A DNA stretch of 7,976 nt from Planctomycetota bacterium (GTDB lineage Bacteria > Planctomycetota > Phycisphaerae > FEN-1346 > JAACEH01). Shown in pieces: positions 1 to 5,983 of the stretch (position 1 is the stretch's first letter; the number at the start of each line of letters is the position of its first letter). The position numbers were made by a program, and so were the translations under genes. The notes under the pieces are model-generated. The model saw only the letters and a program-made list of their open reading frames with translations. It was not told the origin of the DNA and did no database searches. The DNA lies in the NCBI GenBank assembly GCA_016935955.1, contig JAFGPY010000011.1, forward strand, positions 1 through 7,976, in the 5' to 3' direction.

Positions 1-1290
1 ATCGCCACGGTCAGCACCGTCAGCGCCCTGCCGATGACCGTCAAGGTGCTGCACGACCTCGACCTGCTCAAGAGCGACCTGGGCCTGTTGACGGTCAGTG
101 CCCTGACGATCAACGACATCATCGGCTGGGCCATCTTCACCGTGATTCTCGGCTTCGCTTCCGGCGGCGAACCCGGCTGGGGCCACGTCGGGGTGACCGT
201 GGCGGGCACCGTCCTGTTCGCGACCTTCTGCATGACGGTCGGCCGCCGCATCGTCTCGCGGGGCATCACGGCCATCCGCGACAGCCGACACGGCGACGCC
301 GGGCTCGTCCTGACATTTGTCTGCTGCGTCGGCCTGCTGGCGGGCGCCGCCACCCAGAAGCTCGGCATTCACGCCCTCTTCGGGTTCTTCCTGGCGGGCA
401 TCATGGCCGGCGGTTCGGCGGCCCTGACGGAGCGCACGCGGCACGTCATTAACCAGATGGTCCATGCCGTTTTCGTGCCCGTGTTCTTCGCCACCATCGG
501 CCTGCGGATCGATTTCATCTCCGGCTTCGACCTGCTGCCGGTCGCCCTATTGACGATTGTCGGAATCGGCGGCCGGTACCTGGGCGCCTGGGTCGGCGCC
601 CGCATGACCGCTCTGTCGCCCGAGGACCGCGTGACCGTAGCCATCGCCCACACGCCCGGCGGCAGCATGGAGATGGTCATCGGCCTGATCGCCTGGCAGT
701 TCGGCCTGATCACGCTGCCGATCTTCGTGGCCATCGTCTTTGCCGCCATCGTCTCGTCGCTGCTGCTGGGACCGTGGATCGCCTGGTCCGTCCGTCGCCG
801 CCGCCACGTCGACGTCATCGAGTTGTTCGATCCTCGGGCCGTCTGCGTGAATCTCGAGGCCGACACGCGAGGCGACATGCTCGCGCGGCTCGCGGAGGCG
901 GCAGCCAATCTGGACGGCATGCCCGAGGCCGAGAGCATCTACGCCGTCGCCCAGGCCCGCGAGGACACCGCCGGTACGGGCATCGGTCACGAAGTCGCCG
1001 TGCCGCACGCCCGAATGGAAGGTCTGCGGCGACCGCTGGTTGTCTTCGGCCGGAGCGACGGCGGCATCGAATGGAATGCTCCCGACGGGTTGCCCGTGCA
1101 CCTGGTCTTCCTGATCCTGACTCCTTCGACGGCGGCAGACCTGCAGGTTCAGATCCTCGCGGCCCTGGCACGGGCCATGGCCGACGAGGAGACCCGGCAG
1201 CAACTGATCCACGCCCGCGACAAGGAGCAGGCGTGGGCCCTTCTCCGCAAGGCCTTGGGCGACCGGGCTGTTGCCGCACAACCGGCGTGA
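1..1290 (+). CDS. Cation:proton antiporter (CPA2/KefB-like) with C-terminal PTS EIIA type-2 domain, 5'-truncated
   Basis: The frame is open from base 1 to TGA 1288-1290, so this is the last 429 residues of a longer protein; an ATG at 34 lies inside the antiporter domain and is not the start. Residues about 1-265 are hydrophobic transmembrane helices of a monovalent cation:H+ exchanger in the inner membrane. The conserved ion-site helix reads INDIIGW, with Asn38-Asp39 where many CPA2 proteins have Asp-Asp. A further helix reads FFATIGLRIDF. By family comparison roughly 120-130 N-terminal residues are missing. After an RRRR stretch (about residues 265-268), residues about 275-425 form a fructose/nitrogen-type EIIA domain. 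Its phospho-acceptor motif GIGHEVAVPHAR holds the likely active histidine (His336). The fusion suggests that transport is controlled by phosphotransfer from HPr/NPr, or that EIIA acts as a sensor; that is inference. The gene converges with the response regulator. Confidence in both domains is high; the transported ion is unknown. Confidence 0.93.
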   Translation: MATVSTVSALPMTVKVLHDLDLLKSDLGLLTVSALTINDIIGWAIFTVILGFASGGEPGWGHVGVTVAGTVLFATFCMTVGRRIVSRGITAIRDSRHGDAGLVLTFVCCVGLLAGAATQKLGIHALFGFFLAGIMAGGSAALTERTRHVINQMVHAVFVPVFFATIGLRIDFISGFDLLPVALLTIVGIGGRYLGAWVGARMTALSPEDRVTVAIAHTPGGSMEMVIGLIAWQFGLITLPIFVAIVFAAIVSSLLLGPWIAWSVRRRRHVDVIELFDPRAVCVNLEADTRGDMLARLAEAAANLDGMPEAESIYAVAQAREDTAGTGIGHEVAVPHARMEGLRRPLVVFGRSDGGIEWNAPDGLPVHLVFLILTPSTAADLQVQILAALARAMADEETRQQLIHARDKEQAWALLRKALGDRAVAAQPA

Positions 1291-1348
1291 CACGGCGACA
1301 CGGGCAAGGATAGACCTTGGAGGTTGGCCGCAAGCGGGGCCGTAGAGA

Positions 1349-1370
1349 CGATTACATGACGGGGTAATCG
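1349..1370. terminator. Hairpin between convergent genes (possible terminator)
   Basis: CGATTAC (1349-1355) and GTAATCG (1364-1370) form perfect 7-bp arms around an 8-nt loop. The hairpin lies between the antiporter stop (1290) and the stop of the convergent response regulator (1382). Neither strand has a clear T-run after the stem, so it may stall polymerase or protect 3' ends rather than act as a classic intrinsic terminator. The rest of 1291-1381 shows only a short GC-rich palindromic patch (CCGCAAGCGG, 1328-1337). Confidence 0.35.
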
Positions 1371-1381
1371 CCCACCCAAGA

Positions 1382-1933
1382 TTATTCCCCTTCTGCTGAA
1401 GGGCTTGGCAGGCGGATGTCGGTGCCGAGGGCCTGGTTGATCTGCTCGAAGAGGGCCTGCATCTTGAACGGCTTCAGCAGCACTGCCCGCAGCCCGTCCT
1501 CGCTGGCCTTGACGATCGCGTGCGACGGATCGTAGCCGAAGGCTGTCATCAGCACGACCGCCACCTCCGGATGCGCCGCTCGCAGTTCGCGATAGACCTC
1601 GTAACCGTTCTTGTGCGGCATGCGGATGTCCGACAGCACCAGGTCGTACGGGCGGGTCAGTCCCATCTCGACAGCCTGCCGCCCGTCGCGGGCCAGGTCC
1701 ACGTCGGCGCCCAGGTACGTCAGGATTGAGTTGAGGCTCTCCAGGAGGGTCGGCTCGTCGTCGGCCACGAGCAGTCGCCGGCCGGCCAGCGGCTTGCCGA
1801 TGCGCTCGCCGTGCGGCGAGACTCCGGCCGCCGGCCGCCGGGCATCGGCGGCGCGCGAGCCCGTGCGGGGTTCGTCCAGTGCGGTATCGTGCGGCGAAGG
1901 CTGTCGGCTGCCGTTGCCGTCGCGATGGGCCAT
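1382..1933 (-). CDS. Stand-alone response regulator receiver (CheY-like) protein
   Basis: The product has 183 residues. Residues 1-50 are a polar, low-complexity leader rich in Arg, Pro, Ala and Ser, probably disordered. Residues about 52-170 are one CheY-type receiver domain. Its signature residues are all present: acidic pair Asp58-Asp59 (VADDEP), phospho-acceptor Asp102 (VLSDIRMP), Thr130 (VLMTAFG) and Lys154 (LLKPF). The segment YDPSHAIVKA follows the switch Thr and recalls receivers of Planctomycetota. No DNA-binding, enzymatic or kinase output domain follows, so it probably works by protein-protein contact or as a phosphorelay intermediate. Its partner kinase is not in the window. The ATG at 1933 was chosen because AAAGGA lies about 10 nt upstream and a near-consensus promoter at 1971-1999 places the transcript start near 1964. 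That rules out the longer in-frame start at 2050. Confidence 0.9.
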   Translation of the reverse strand: MAHRDGNGSRQPSPHDTALDEPRTGSRAADARRPAAGVSPHGERIGKPLAGRRLLVADDEPTLLESLNSILTYLGADVDLARDGRQAVEMGLTRPYDLVLSDIRMPHKNGYEVYRELRAAHPEVAVVLMTAFGYDPSHAIVKASEDGLRAVLLKPFKMQALFEQINQALGTDIRLPSPSAEGE

Positions 1934-1970
1934 GAAGATATGGTCCTTTCCATGTGATTTCGGAGCCGGC

Positions 1971-1999
1971 ACTATAGCTGTCCGGTCCCTCCTTGTCAA
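1971..1999 (-). promoter_or_regulatory. Sigma-70-type promoter of the response regulator
   Basis: On the minus strand TTGACA (1999-1994) is followed by a 17-bp spacer and TATAGT (1976-1971). This is a perfect -35, optimal spacing and a 5/6 match to the -10. The start of transcription is expected near 1964, giving a leader of about 30 nt before the ATG at 1933. It is the clearest promoter in the window and fixes the regulator's start codon. Confidence 0.85.
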
Positions 2000-2048
2000 C
2001 GTGCGGCAGGCCATTTTGAGTTTGCCGCCCTGCGGCCGCCGTGATACC

Positions 2049-2627
2049 ATGACGGGCCTTGGAATCGACGGGGGCCATCAGGCGGTGAGCGATATCCACA
2101 CGGCTGCAACACCAGGCGACACCCTTCGCCCGCCTCACCCGGCGCCGGCCGCGGCAAGCGACCGCGGCGAGCGTGTTTCATGGTGGCCGCAGGCCTCACT
2201 GGCCGACCGGCTGGTCCAGGTCGTCCTGGCCGGCTGTTGCTGGGCTGTCCTGGGGCTGTCGCTGTACGTGGAACCGTCGCCCGACGGCCTGGGCACCCAC
2301 GAGCAACTGGGCCTGGCGCCATGCGGATTCCACAAGATGACCGGGCAACCGTGCCCGGGTTGCGGCCTGACGACGGCCTTCGCCCACATGGCCCGCGGCC
2401 AAGTGCTCGAAGGTGTCATCGTGCAGCCGTTCGGGGCGGTGCTGTTCGTGCTTGCCGCCGCGGGGGCCGTCGGTCTGACGATCACCGGCATCCTCGGCCG
2501 CACGTGGAACCTGGTTCTTCTGCGCATCAACGCCCCGGTGTGGCTATATGCGCTGGTGTTCCTGGCCTTGGCCAGTTGGGTCTACAAGATCGTCTACGGC
2601 CAGGTGACAGGGGGGTATGGCCCCTGA
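2049..2627 (+). CDS. DUF2752 family membrane protein
   Basis: The product has 192 residues if the ATG at 2049 is used. It carries the DUF2752 signature: a Cys-Gly pair (Cys92) about ten residues before PCPGCGLTTAF (Cys102, Cys105). The surrounding helices are at about residues 54-73, 128-149 and 163-181, giving three predicted membrane segments. DUF2752 proteins are small inner-membrane proteins of unknown function; the Cys-rich loop could bind metal or undergo redox chemistry, but that is speculation. Residues 1-50 are hydrophilic and Pro/Ala-rich, unlike the compact core, so the true start is uncertain. The ATG has no visible Shine-Dalgarno, and the in-frame GTG at 2085 is an alternative that removes 12 residues. 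The gene is divergent from the response regulator, with 115 bp between starts. Family assignment is firm; the start is not. Confidence 0.85.
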   Translation: MTGLGIDGGHQAVSDIHTAATPGDTLRPPHPAPAAASDRGERVSWWPQASLADRLVQVVLAGCCWAVLGLSLYVEPSPDGLGTHEQLGLAPCGFHKMTGQPCPGCGLTTAFAHMARGQVLEGVIVQPFGAVLFVLAAAGAVGLTITGILGRTWNLVLLRINAPVWLYALVFLALASWVYKIVYGQVTGGYGP

Positions 2628-2653
2628 CAGCCCGTTGAGGAAGTCGGGCCTAT

Positions 2654-2677
2654 GTAGCACGCCCGCCCTCGGGCGTG
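2654..2677 (+). repeat. REP-like element R1: GTAG plus 20-nt hairpin
   Basis: GTAG (2654-2657) is followed directly by CACGCCCG, a CCCT loop and CGGGCGTG, a perfect 8-bp stem. The total length is 24 nt. Over its 24 positions it differs from R2 (2713-2736, opposite strand) at four, and those four form two compensatory base-pair changes. The GTAG foot plus GC-rich palindrome is the layout of REP elements mobilised by RAYT transposases. Confidence 0.6.
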
Positions 2678-2712
2678 ACGCAAGGCTGCAGGCGACCTTG
2701 GGGTCCATGATC

Positions 2713-2736
2713 CCCGGCCGAGGGCGGCCGGGCTAC
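2713..2736 (-). repeat. REP-like element R2: GTAG plus 20-nt hairpin, inverted relative to R1
   Basis: Read on the minus strand, GTAG (2736-2733) is followed by CCCGGCCG, a CCCT loop and CGGCCGGG, an 8-bp perfect stem. It shares ATGTAGC and the CCGCCCTCG core with R1. The differing stem positions are paired in both copies (A-T against C-G, and C-G against G-C). R1 and R2 face each other 35 bp apart, as in a BIME. Confidence 0.6.
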
Positions 2737-2848
2737 ATTACTCCAACGGGCTGCTGGGTGTTGTCCGGCATGGCCTGGGGGGCGGCAGGTTGTCGACGCG
2801 CGAAATCTCACGAGCGGCAAGCGAGCCATCATTCATTCCGTATCGTAT

Positions 2849-2860
2849 CAGCGGCCGCTG
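2849..2860. promoter_or_regulatory. 12-bp perfect palindrome upstream of the lipoprotein operon (possible operator)
   Basis: CAGCGGCCGCTG is a perfect 12-bp palindrome ending 40 bp before the lipoprotein ATG at 2901. It sits in the region where the promoter and leader should be. I could not find a convincing -35/-10 pair nearby, so a regulator-binding role is only a possibility. The rest of 2754-2900 shows no gene. Confidence 0.25.
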
Positions 2861-2900
2861 CATGAGAACGCCGTCGGACCTGAGATGATGGGAGACGTTT

Positions 2901-3566
2901 ATGCGCGAATTACGAAGTCGTTTTGTCGTACTGGCGTCGCTGCTCGTTGTCGTGGCGCTGGGCTTGTGCGGTTGCGGGCTGGCCCACTTGTTCGCCTACC
3001 CGTTCGCCTCGCGTGAGGGCACGGTCCACGTCAAGGGCGATTACGACCTGCGGGCCGACGCCCTGCTGATCTTTCCGTACCTGGGGTCTGAGATTCAACT
3101 GGAGTATCCCAACGCCGGGCTGGAGATTTCGTCGTTCATCTACCAGGAGCTTTACGCCAACCTGAAGGGCCGCGTTCGCGGCGTGGTCAATCCGCAGCAG
3201 GTCGTCCGTTACCAGCAGACCGATCTGGACTGGCAGAACAAGAGTATCCAGGAGATCGGCCGCGAGTTCGGCGCCGACAAGGTGCTCTACATCGAGGTCA
3301 ATCGCCTGACGCTGATGGAGGAGCACAGCGCCAATCTGTATCGCGGTCGCGTCAAGGCCCACCTCCAGGTGGTCGACGTCGGATCGACCACGGGCGAAGG
3401 CCTGCTGTATGAGAGCGACGTCTCGGTCGTCGTCCCCAAGGACAATCCCCTGGGCACGATGCAGATCAGTTCCGCCCGCATCATGACCGAGACGCTCACG
3501 CAGTTCGCCAAGGAGACCGTCTGGAAGTTCTACGACCACGAGGAACCGGGGGGGATGCAGCGATGA
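2901..3566 (+). CDS. Predicted lipoprotein A of a tandem paralogous pair, function unknown
   Basis: The product has 221 residues. A short basic N-terminus and hydrophobic stretch (about residues 9-22) end in a lipobox LCGC, making Cys25 the likely lipidated residue; the mature protein would be anchored on the periplasmic side of a membrane. The mature part alternates strands and helices: ALLIFPYLGS (about 54-63), a helix near 74-89, VVNPQQVVRYQQ (95-106), an IGREFGADKVLYIEV helix-strand (119-133) and YRGRVKAHLQVVDV (147-160). This pattern recalls periplasmic alpha/beta lipoproteins such as CsgG, LpoB or GNA1162-like proteins, but I do not recognise the family. The downstream neighbour shares the NPxxVVxYxQ and YxGRVxxxLxVxxV motifs, so the two arose by duplication. 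The start has GGGAG at 2890-2894, 6 nt before the ATG. The stop overlaps the next start as ATGA (3563-3566), implying translational coupling. Confidence 0.85.
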   Translation: MRELRSRFVVLASLLVVVALGLCGCGLAHLFAYPFASREGTVHVKGDYDLRADALLIFPYLGSEIQLEYPNAGLEISSFIYQELYANLKGRVRGVVNPQQVVRYQQTDLDWQNKSIQEIGREFGADKVLYIEVNRLTLMEEHSANLYRGRVKAHLQVVDVGSTTGEGLLYESDVSVVVPKDNPLGTMQISSARIMTETLTQFAKETVWKFYDHEEPGGMQR

Positions 3567-4219
3567 AGCGACTGACGCTGATCGTTGTTCTTGCCGCCGC
3601 GTTGCCGACCCTGGGCGGCTGTTCCTTCATCGACTACATGCTCGTCCAGACGGCCAAGGTCTTCTCGCCGCCGCCGAAGACCACGCCGGCCTATCGGCTG
3701 GACGGCAAGAACATCCTGATTCTCGTGGACCCGGCGAGCCAGGACCTGCTGGCGAGCAGTCCGCGGATGCCCTACGCCATGGCCCGGGCGATTGCCCAGG
3801 AACTGTCCGATCACAAGGCGGCGCGCAGCATCGTCAACCCGATCGACGTGGTGAGCTATGCCCAGTCCGAACCGCTCTACGCGCAGATGAGCGTCGTCGA
3901 CGTCGGCAAGGCCTTCAAGGTGGACGAGGTCGTGCAGATCATCGTCACGGAGTACGGCCTCGAGTCGACCACCGGCAGCGATCAGTACATGGGTCGCGTG
4001 GCGATCGACCTGCGGGTCATCAGCGTCAAGAAGGCCAAGCAGGTCTATCCGGCGATGGGCCAGAGCCAGACGATCGAAGCCCGCAGCAGTTCGGGCATCA
4101 CGGCGGCAACGCGCGTCGAAGCCGAGAAGACTGTCATGGAGGGGCTGGCCTACAAGGTGGGTATGGTCTTTGCGCCATACTTGGTCGAAGAACGTCCGAT
4201 GCGATCCGAAGTGAAGTAG
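3563..4219 (+). CDS. Predicted lipoprotein B of a tandem paralogous pair, function unknown
   Basis: The product has 218 residues. The signal peptide MKRLTLIVVLAAALPTLGGC has a textbook lipobox (LGGC), so Cys20 is the predicted lipidation site. No Asp follows the Cys (the next residue is Ser), which in enteric bacteria would permit outer-membrane sorting; whether that rule holds here is unknown. The mature domain parallels its upstream neighbour: NILILVDPAS (50-59), a helix 70-85, VNPIDVVSYAQ (91-101), VGKAFKVDEVVQIIV (114-128) and YMGRVAIDLRVISV (142-155). Two polar segments, a Pro-rich linker (36-42) and the region after 165, differ from protein A. Its ATG overlaps the stop of gene A, with a G-rich stretch (3548-3555) as a possible ribosome-binding site. 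A terminator at 4301-4343 closes the operon. The two proteins may form a hetero-oligomer; this is inference. Confidence 0.85.
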   Translation: MKRLTLIVVLAAALPTLGGCSFIDYMLVQTAKVFSPPPKTTPAYRLDGKNILILVDPASQDLLASSPRMPYAMARAIAQELSDHKAARSIVNPIDVVSYAQSEPLYAQMSVVDVGKAFKVDEVVQIIVTEYGLESTTGSDQYMGRVAIDLRVISVKKAKQVYPAMGQSQTIEARSSSGITAATRVEAEKTVMEGLAYKVGMVFAPYLVEERPMRSEVK

Positions 4220-4233
4220 CCGGAGTGACCGAA

Positions 4234-4259
4234 AAAACTTTGGAAACCCGTAAAGTTTT
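4234..4259. repeat. AT-rich inverted repeat after the lipoprotein operon
   Basis: AAAACTTT (4234-4241) and AAAGTTTT (4252-4259) are perfect 8-bp arms with a 10-nt loop, starting 14 bp after the stop of lipoprotein B. The AT-rich stem is unusual in this GC-rich window. No T-run follows on the plus strand; on the minus strand the stem runs into extra Ts, so it could weakly terminate antisense transcripts. It may instead be an RNA 3'-end structure or a protein site. Confidence 0.3.
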
Positions 4260-4300
4260 CGTCGATGCCTTCCGATAGCTAATATGCCCACTTTCACCAA

Positions 4301-4343
4301 GCCGCTGTGCAGCCGACTACGGTCATGCCAGCGGCCTTTTTTT
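4301..4343 (+). terminator. Intrinsic terminator of the lipoprotein operon
   Basis: GCCGCTG (4301-4307) pairs with CAGCGGC (4329-4335). The stem extends inward after a one-base bulge as GCA/TGC (4309-4311/4326-4328), and a CCG/CGG pair (4313-4315/4320-4322) sits near the apex. A run of seven Ts follows at 4337-4343. It lies 82 bp past the stop of lipoprotein B and separates the operon from the dehydrogenase gene. Confidence 0.75.
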
Positions 4344-4365
4344 GCGCCGAGCGGGCGGTTGTTCC

Positions 4366-4385
4366 GGCACCGCGGCACCGCGGCA
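4366..4385. repeat. Short tandem repeat, 8-bp unit, 2.5 copies
   Basis: GGCACCGC occurs twice in a row, followed by GGCA (4366-4385), in the intergenic stretch before the dehydrogenase promoter. It is too short to infer a role and could vary by slippage between strains. Confidence 0.4.
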
Positions 4386-4406
4386 GCGACGCCCGCGGCG
4401 GGAGCG

Positions 4407-4457
4407 AAAGGTGAACCTTTTCTACACTTTTCAGCACCGGATGCCCGATGATAGAAT
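4407..4457 (+). promoter_or_regulatory. Predicted promoter of the dehydrogenase gene with an upstream palindrome
   Basis: An extended -10 element, TGATAGAAT (4449-4457), lies 18 bp after TTTTCA (4428-4433), a 4/6 match to the -35 box. Transcription would start near 4464, giving a leader of about 50 nt. Just upstream of the -35 lies AAAGGTGAACCTTT (4407-4420), 6-bp arms around GA, which could be an operator. The promoter is plausible but not consensus; the operator is a guess. Confidence 0.45.
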
Positions 4458-4515
4458 ACCCGACGTGCTGGGAGAATGACTGTCCGTTGACCTAGATTAG
4501 GGAGACTTCACCGCA

Positions 4516-5829
4516 ATGGATCTGCTCAAGAAAATCGAAGACCGTAAGGCCAAGGTGGGCATCATCGGGCTGGGTTACGTGGGGCTGCCCCTGATGCGAG
4601 AGTTCTGTGCCGCGAAGTTCAACGTCGTCGGATTCGATATCGACCCGTCGAAGGTCAAAGCCCTGAACGCCGGCCGCAGCTACATCAAGCATATCCCGGC
4701 CAGCGTCATCAAGGAGAACGTCACGGCCGGTCGCTTCAAGGCCACGATCGACTTCTCGCAACTGAAGAAAGTCGACGCCGTGATCATCTGCGTGCCGACG
4801 CCCCTGGACAAGATGCGCGAGCCGGACGTTCGCTTCATCGTCTCCAGCGGCGAGCAGATCGCCCGCAACCTCAAGAAGGACCAGATCATCGTCCTGGAAT
4901 CGACGACCTATCCGGGTACGACGCGCGACGTGCTGCGGCCGATTCTGGAGAACGGCAGCGGACTGAAGGCAGGCAAGGACTTCTACCTGGCCTTCAGCCC
5001 CGAACGCGAGGACCCGGGCAACCCGCACTACACCACGCGGACCATCCCGAAGGTTGTCGGTGGCCTGGACCGCCGCAGCAGCCAGATCGCCGCCAAGCTC
5101 TATGGCATGGCCCTGGAGCGCACCGTTCCGGTCTCCTCCTGCGAGGTCGCCGAGGCCGCCAAGATCATCGAGAACGTTTACCGTTGCGTCAACATCGCCA
5201 TGGTCAACGAGCTGAAGATCCTGTTCGACAAGATGGGTATCGACGTCTGGGAAGTCATCAACGCCGCGGCGACCAAGCCGTTCGGATTCCAGGCCTTCTA
5301 TCCCGGTCCCGGCCTGGGCGGGCACTGCATCCCGATCGACCCGTTCTACCTGTCGTGGAAGGCTCGCCAGTACGAGATGACGACGCGTTTCATCGAGCTG
5401 GCCGGCGAGATCAACGTCGGCATGCCCGACTACGTCATCCATCGCATGATGGAGGCCCTGAACGATCGCGGCAAATGCCTCAAGGGCGCCAAGGTTCTCC
5501 TGCTGGGCCTGGCCTACAAGCGCGACGTCGACGACATGCGCGAGAGCCCGTCGGTGCGGCTCATCGAGAAGCTGCGCGAGCAGGGCGCCGTGGTCAACTA
5601 CAACGACCCGCACATTCCGGTGGCTCCGAAACAGCGCGAGCATAACGTCGGACTGAAGAGCAAGAAGCTGACCGAGCGCGTGCTGGCCACCCAGGACGTC
5701 ATCCTGATCTCGACCGACCACTCGTGCTACGACTACGACTGGATCGTGCAGCACGCCCAGCTGGTCGTCGACACGCGTAACGCCACGGCCCACGTCAAGC
5801 AGGGCCGCAGCAAGATCGTCAAGGCCTGA
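4516..5829 (+). CDS. wbpA: UDP-N-acetyl-D-glucosamine 6-dehydrogenase-like nucleotide sugar dehydrogenase
   Basis: The product has 437 residues, close to the usual length of WbpA-type enzymes. These cytoplasmic proteins oxidise the C6 hydroxyl of a UDP-sugar to a carboxylate in two NAD+-dependent steps. Residues 13-40 are the NAD-binding Rossmann start, with GLGYVG at 18-23. CVPTP (92-96) follows. ESTTYPGTT (128-136) and SPEREDPGN (161-169) are characteristic, and the latter favours the UDP-GlcNAc/UDP-HexNAc branch (WbpA) over UDP-glucose dehydrogenases. The central helix has AEAAKIIENVYR with conserved Lys216. The catalytic cysteine is Cys271 in GPGLGGHCIPIDPFYL. The C-terminal UDP-binding domain starts near 323, with GLAYKRDVDDMRESPS at 331-346. 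Nothing appears missing. AGGGAG (4499-4504) precedes the ATG by 11 nt. The product probably feeds O-antigen, capsule or exopolysaccharide synthesis, in keeping with the flippase downstream. Family is near certain; the exact substrate and symbol are tentative. Confidence 0.93.
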   Translation: MDLLKKIEDRKAKVGIIGLGYVGLPLMREFCAAKFNVVGFDIDPSKVKALNAGRSYIKHIPASVIKENVTAGRFKATIDFSQLKKVDAVIICVPTPLDKMREPDVRFIVSSGEQIARNLKKDQIIVLESTTYPGTTRDVLRPILENGSGLKAGKDFYLAFSPEREDPGNPHYTTRTIPKVVGGLDRRSSQIAAKLYGMALERTVPVSSCEVAEAAKIIENVYRCVNIAMVNELKILFDKMGIDVWEVINAAATKPFGFQAFYPGPGLGGHCIPIDPFYLSWKARQYEMTTRFIELAGEINVGMPDYVIHRMMEALNDRGKCLKGAKVLLLGLAYKRDVDDMRESPSVRLIEKLREQGAVVNYNDPHIPVAPKQREHNVGLKSKKLTERVLATQDVILISTDHSCYDYDWIVQHAQLVVDTRNATAHVKQGRSKIVKA

Positions 5830-5841
5830 CGCCATGGGCCT

Positions 5842-5866
5842 GTAGGGGGCACGGCCAGCCGTGCCC
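5842..5866 (+). repeat. REP-like element R3: GTAG plus 21-nt hairpin
   Basis: GTAG (5842-5845), one extra G, then GGGCACGGC, CA and GCCGTGCCC form a perfect 9-bp stem (5847-5866). Apart from the extra G it is identical to R5 (7419-7442, opposite strand), including the following GC. It lies 12 bp after the dehydrogenase stop, in a stretch without genes. Confidence 0.6.
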
Positions 5867-5889
5867 GCAGCACAGAGGCCGTTATCGTT

Positions 5890-5913
5890 GTAGGGGCGGC
5901 TCGCGAGCCGCCC
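5890..5913 (+). repeat. REP-like element R4: GTAG plus 20-bp perfect palindrome
   Basis: GTAG (5890-5893) is followed by GGGCGGCTCGCGAGCCGCCC, a perfect 20-bp palindrome (5894-5913). TTGT (5888-5891) and ACAA (5916-5919) extend the complementarity beyond a two-base interruption. Total length from GTAG is 24 nt, the same as R1, R2 and R5. The stem sequence is unrelated to R3 only 24 bp upstream, although the foot and size match. Confidence 0.6.
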
Positions 5914-5950
5914 TCACAAACCGAGAACGAGCCGTTCCGAGCATCCTTCC

Positions 5951-5983
5951 GCGCCGGGGCAACCGCCCCGGCGCTTTTCTTTT
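5951..5983 (+). terminator. Strong intrinsic terminator after the dehydrogenase gene
   Basis: GCGCCGGGGC (5951-5960) and GCCCCGGCGC (5965-5974) form a perfect 10-bp GC-rich stem with an AACC tetraloop. TTTTCTTTT (5975-5983) follows immediately. It ends 28 bp before the flippase start codon, so the flippase is unlikely to be expressed mainly by read-through unless the hairpin works as an attenuator. Confidence 0.92.

Larger units (their letters stand above)
2628..2753. repeat. 126-bp nested inverted-repeat element (BIME-like)
   Basis: The element begins at the base after the DUF2752 stop. Outer arms CAGCCCGTTG (2628-2637) and CAACGGGCTG (2744-2753) are perfect 10-bp complements. Inside them ATGTAG (2652-2657) pairs with CTACAT (2733-2738). 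Each of these boundaries opens into its own GC-rich hairpin (2658-2677 and 2713-2732). Smaller arms lie between: CAAGG/CCTTG (2681-2685/2696-2700) and GGGG/CCCC (2700-2703/2712-2715). It could fold as a cruciform in DNA or a branched structure in RNA. It contains two GTAG-hairpin repeats facing each other, listed separately. Nothing in it looks coding. Confidence 0.7.

Noticed and set aside
1342..1370. GTAG at 1342-1345 before the hairpin at 1349-1370 as a sixth REP-like element
   Set aside because: The stem does not start directly after GTAG, is only 7 bp and not GC-rich, and the total length does not fit the 24-25-nt pattern.
1934..2050. N-terminal extension of the response regulator to an ATG at 2050
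   Set aside because: The extension runs through the consensus promoter and would start upstream of the predicted transcript start; the ATG at 1933 has a ribosome-binding site.
2617..2865. 82-codon plus-strand open frame after the DUF2752 gene
   Set aside because: It is translated from the repeat element and overlaps the end of DUF2752. The product is low-complexity with no recognised motif.
3530..4378. Antisense open frame over lipoprotein B
   Set aside because: Asp/Arg/His/Leu-rich shadow that would cross the operon terminator, while the plus frame has a signal peptide and lipobox.
4492..5835. Long antisense open frame (447 codons) covering the dehydrogenase
   Set aside because: It is the codon-bias shadow of a well-recognised gene: the plus frame has full family motifs, while the antisense product is Asp/Val/Arg/His-rich with no recognisable domain.
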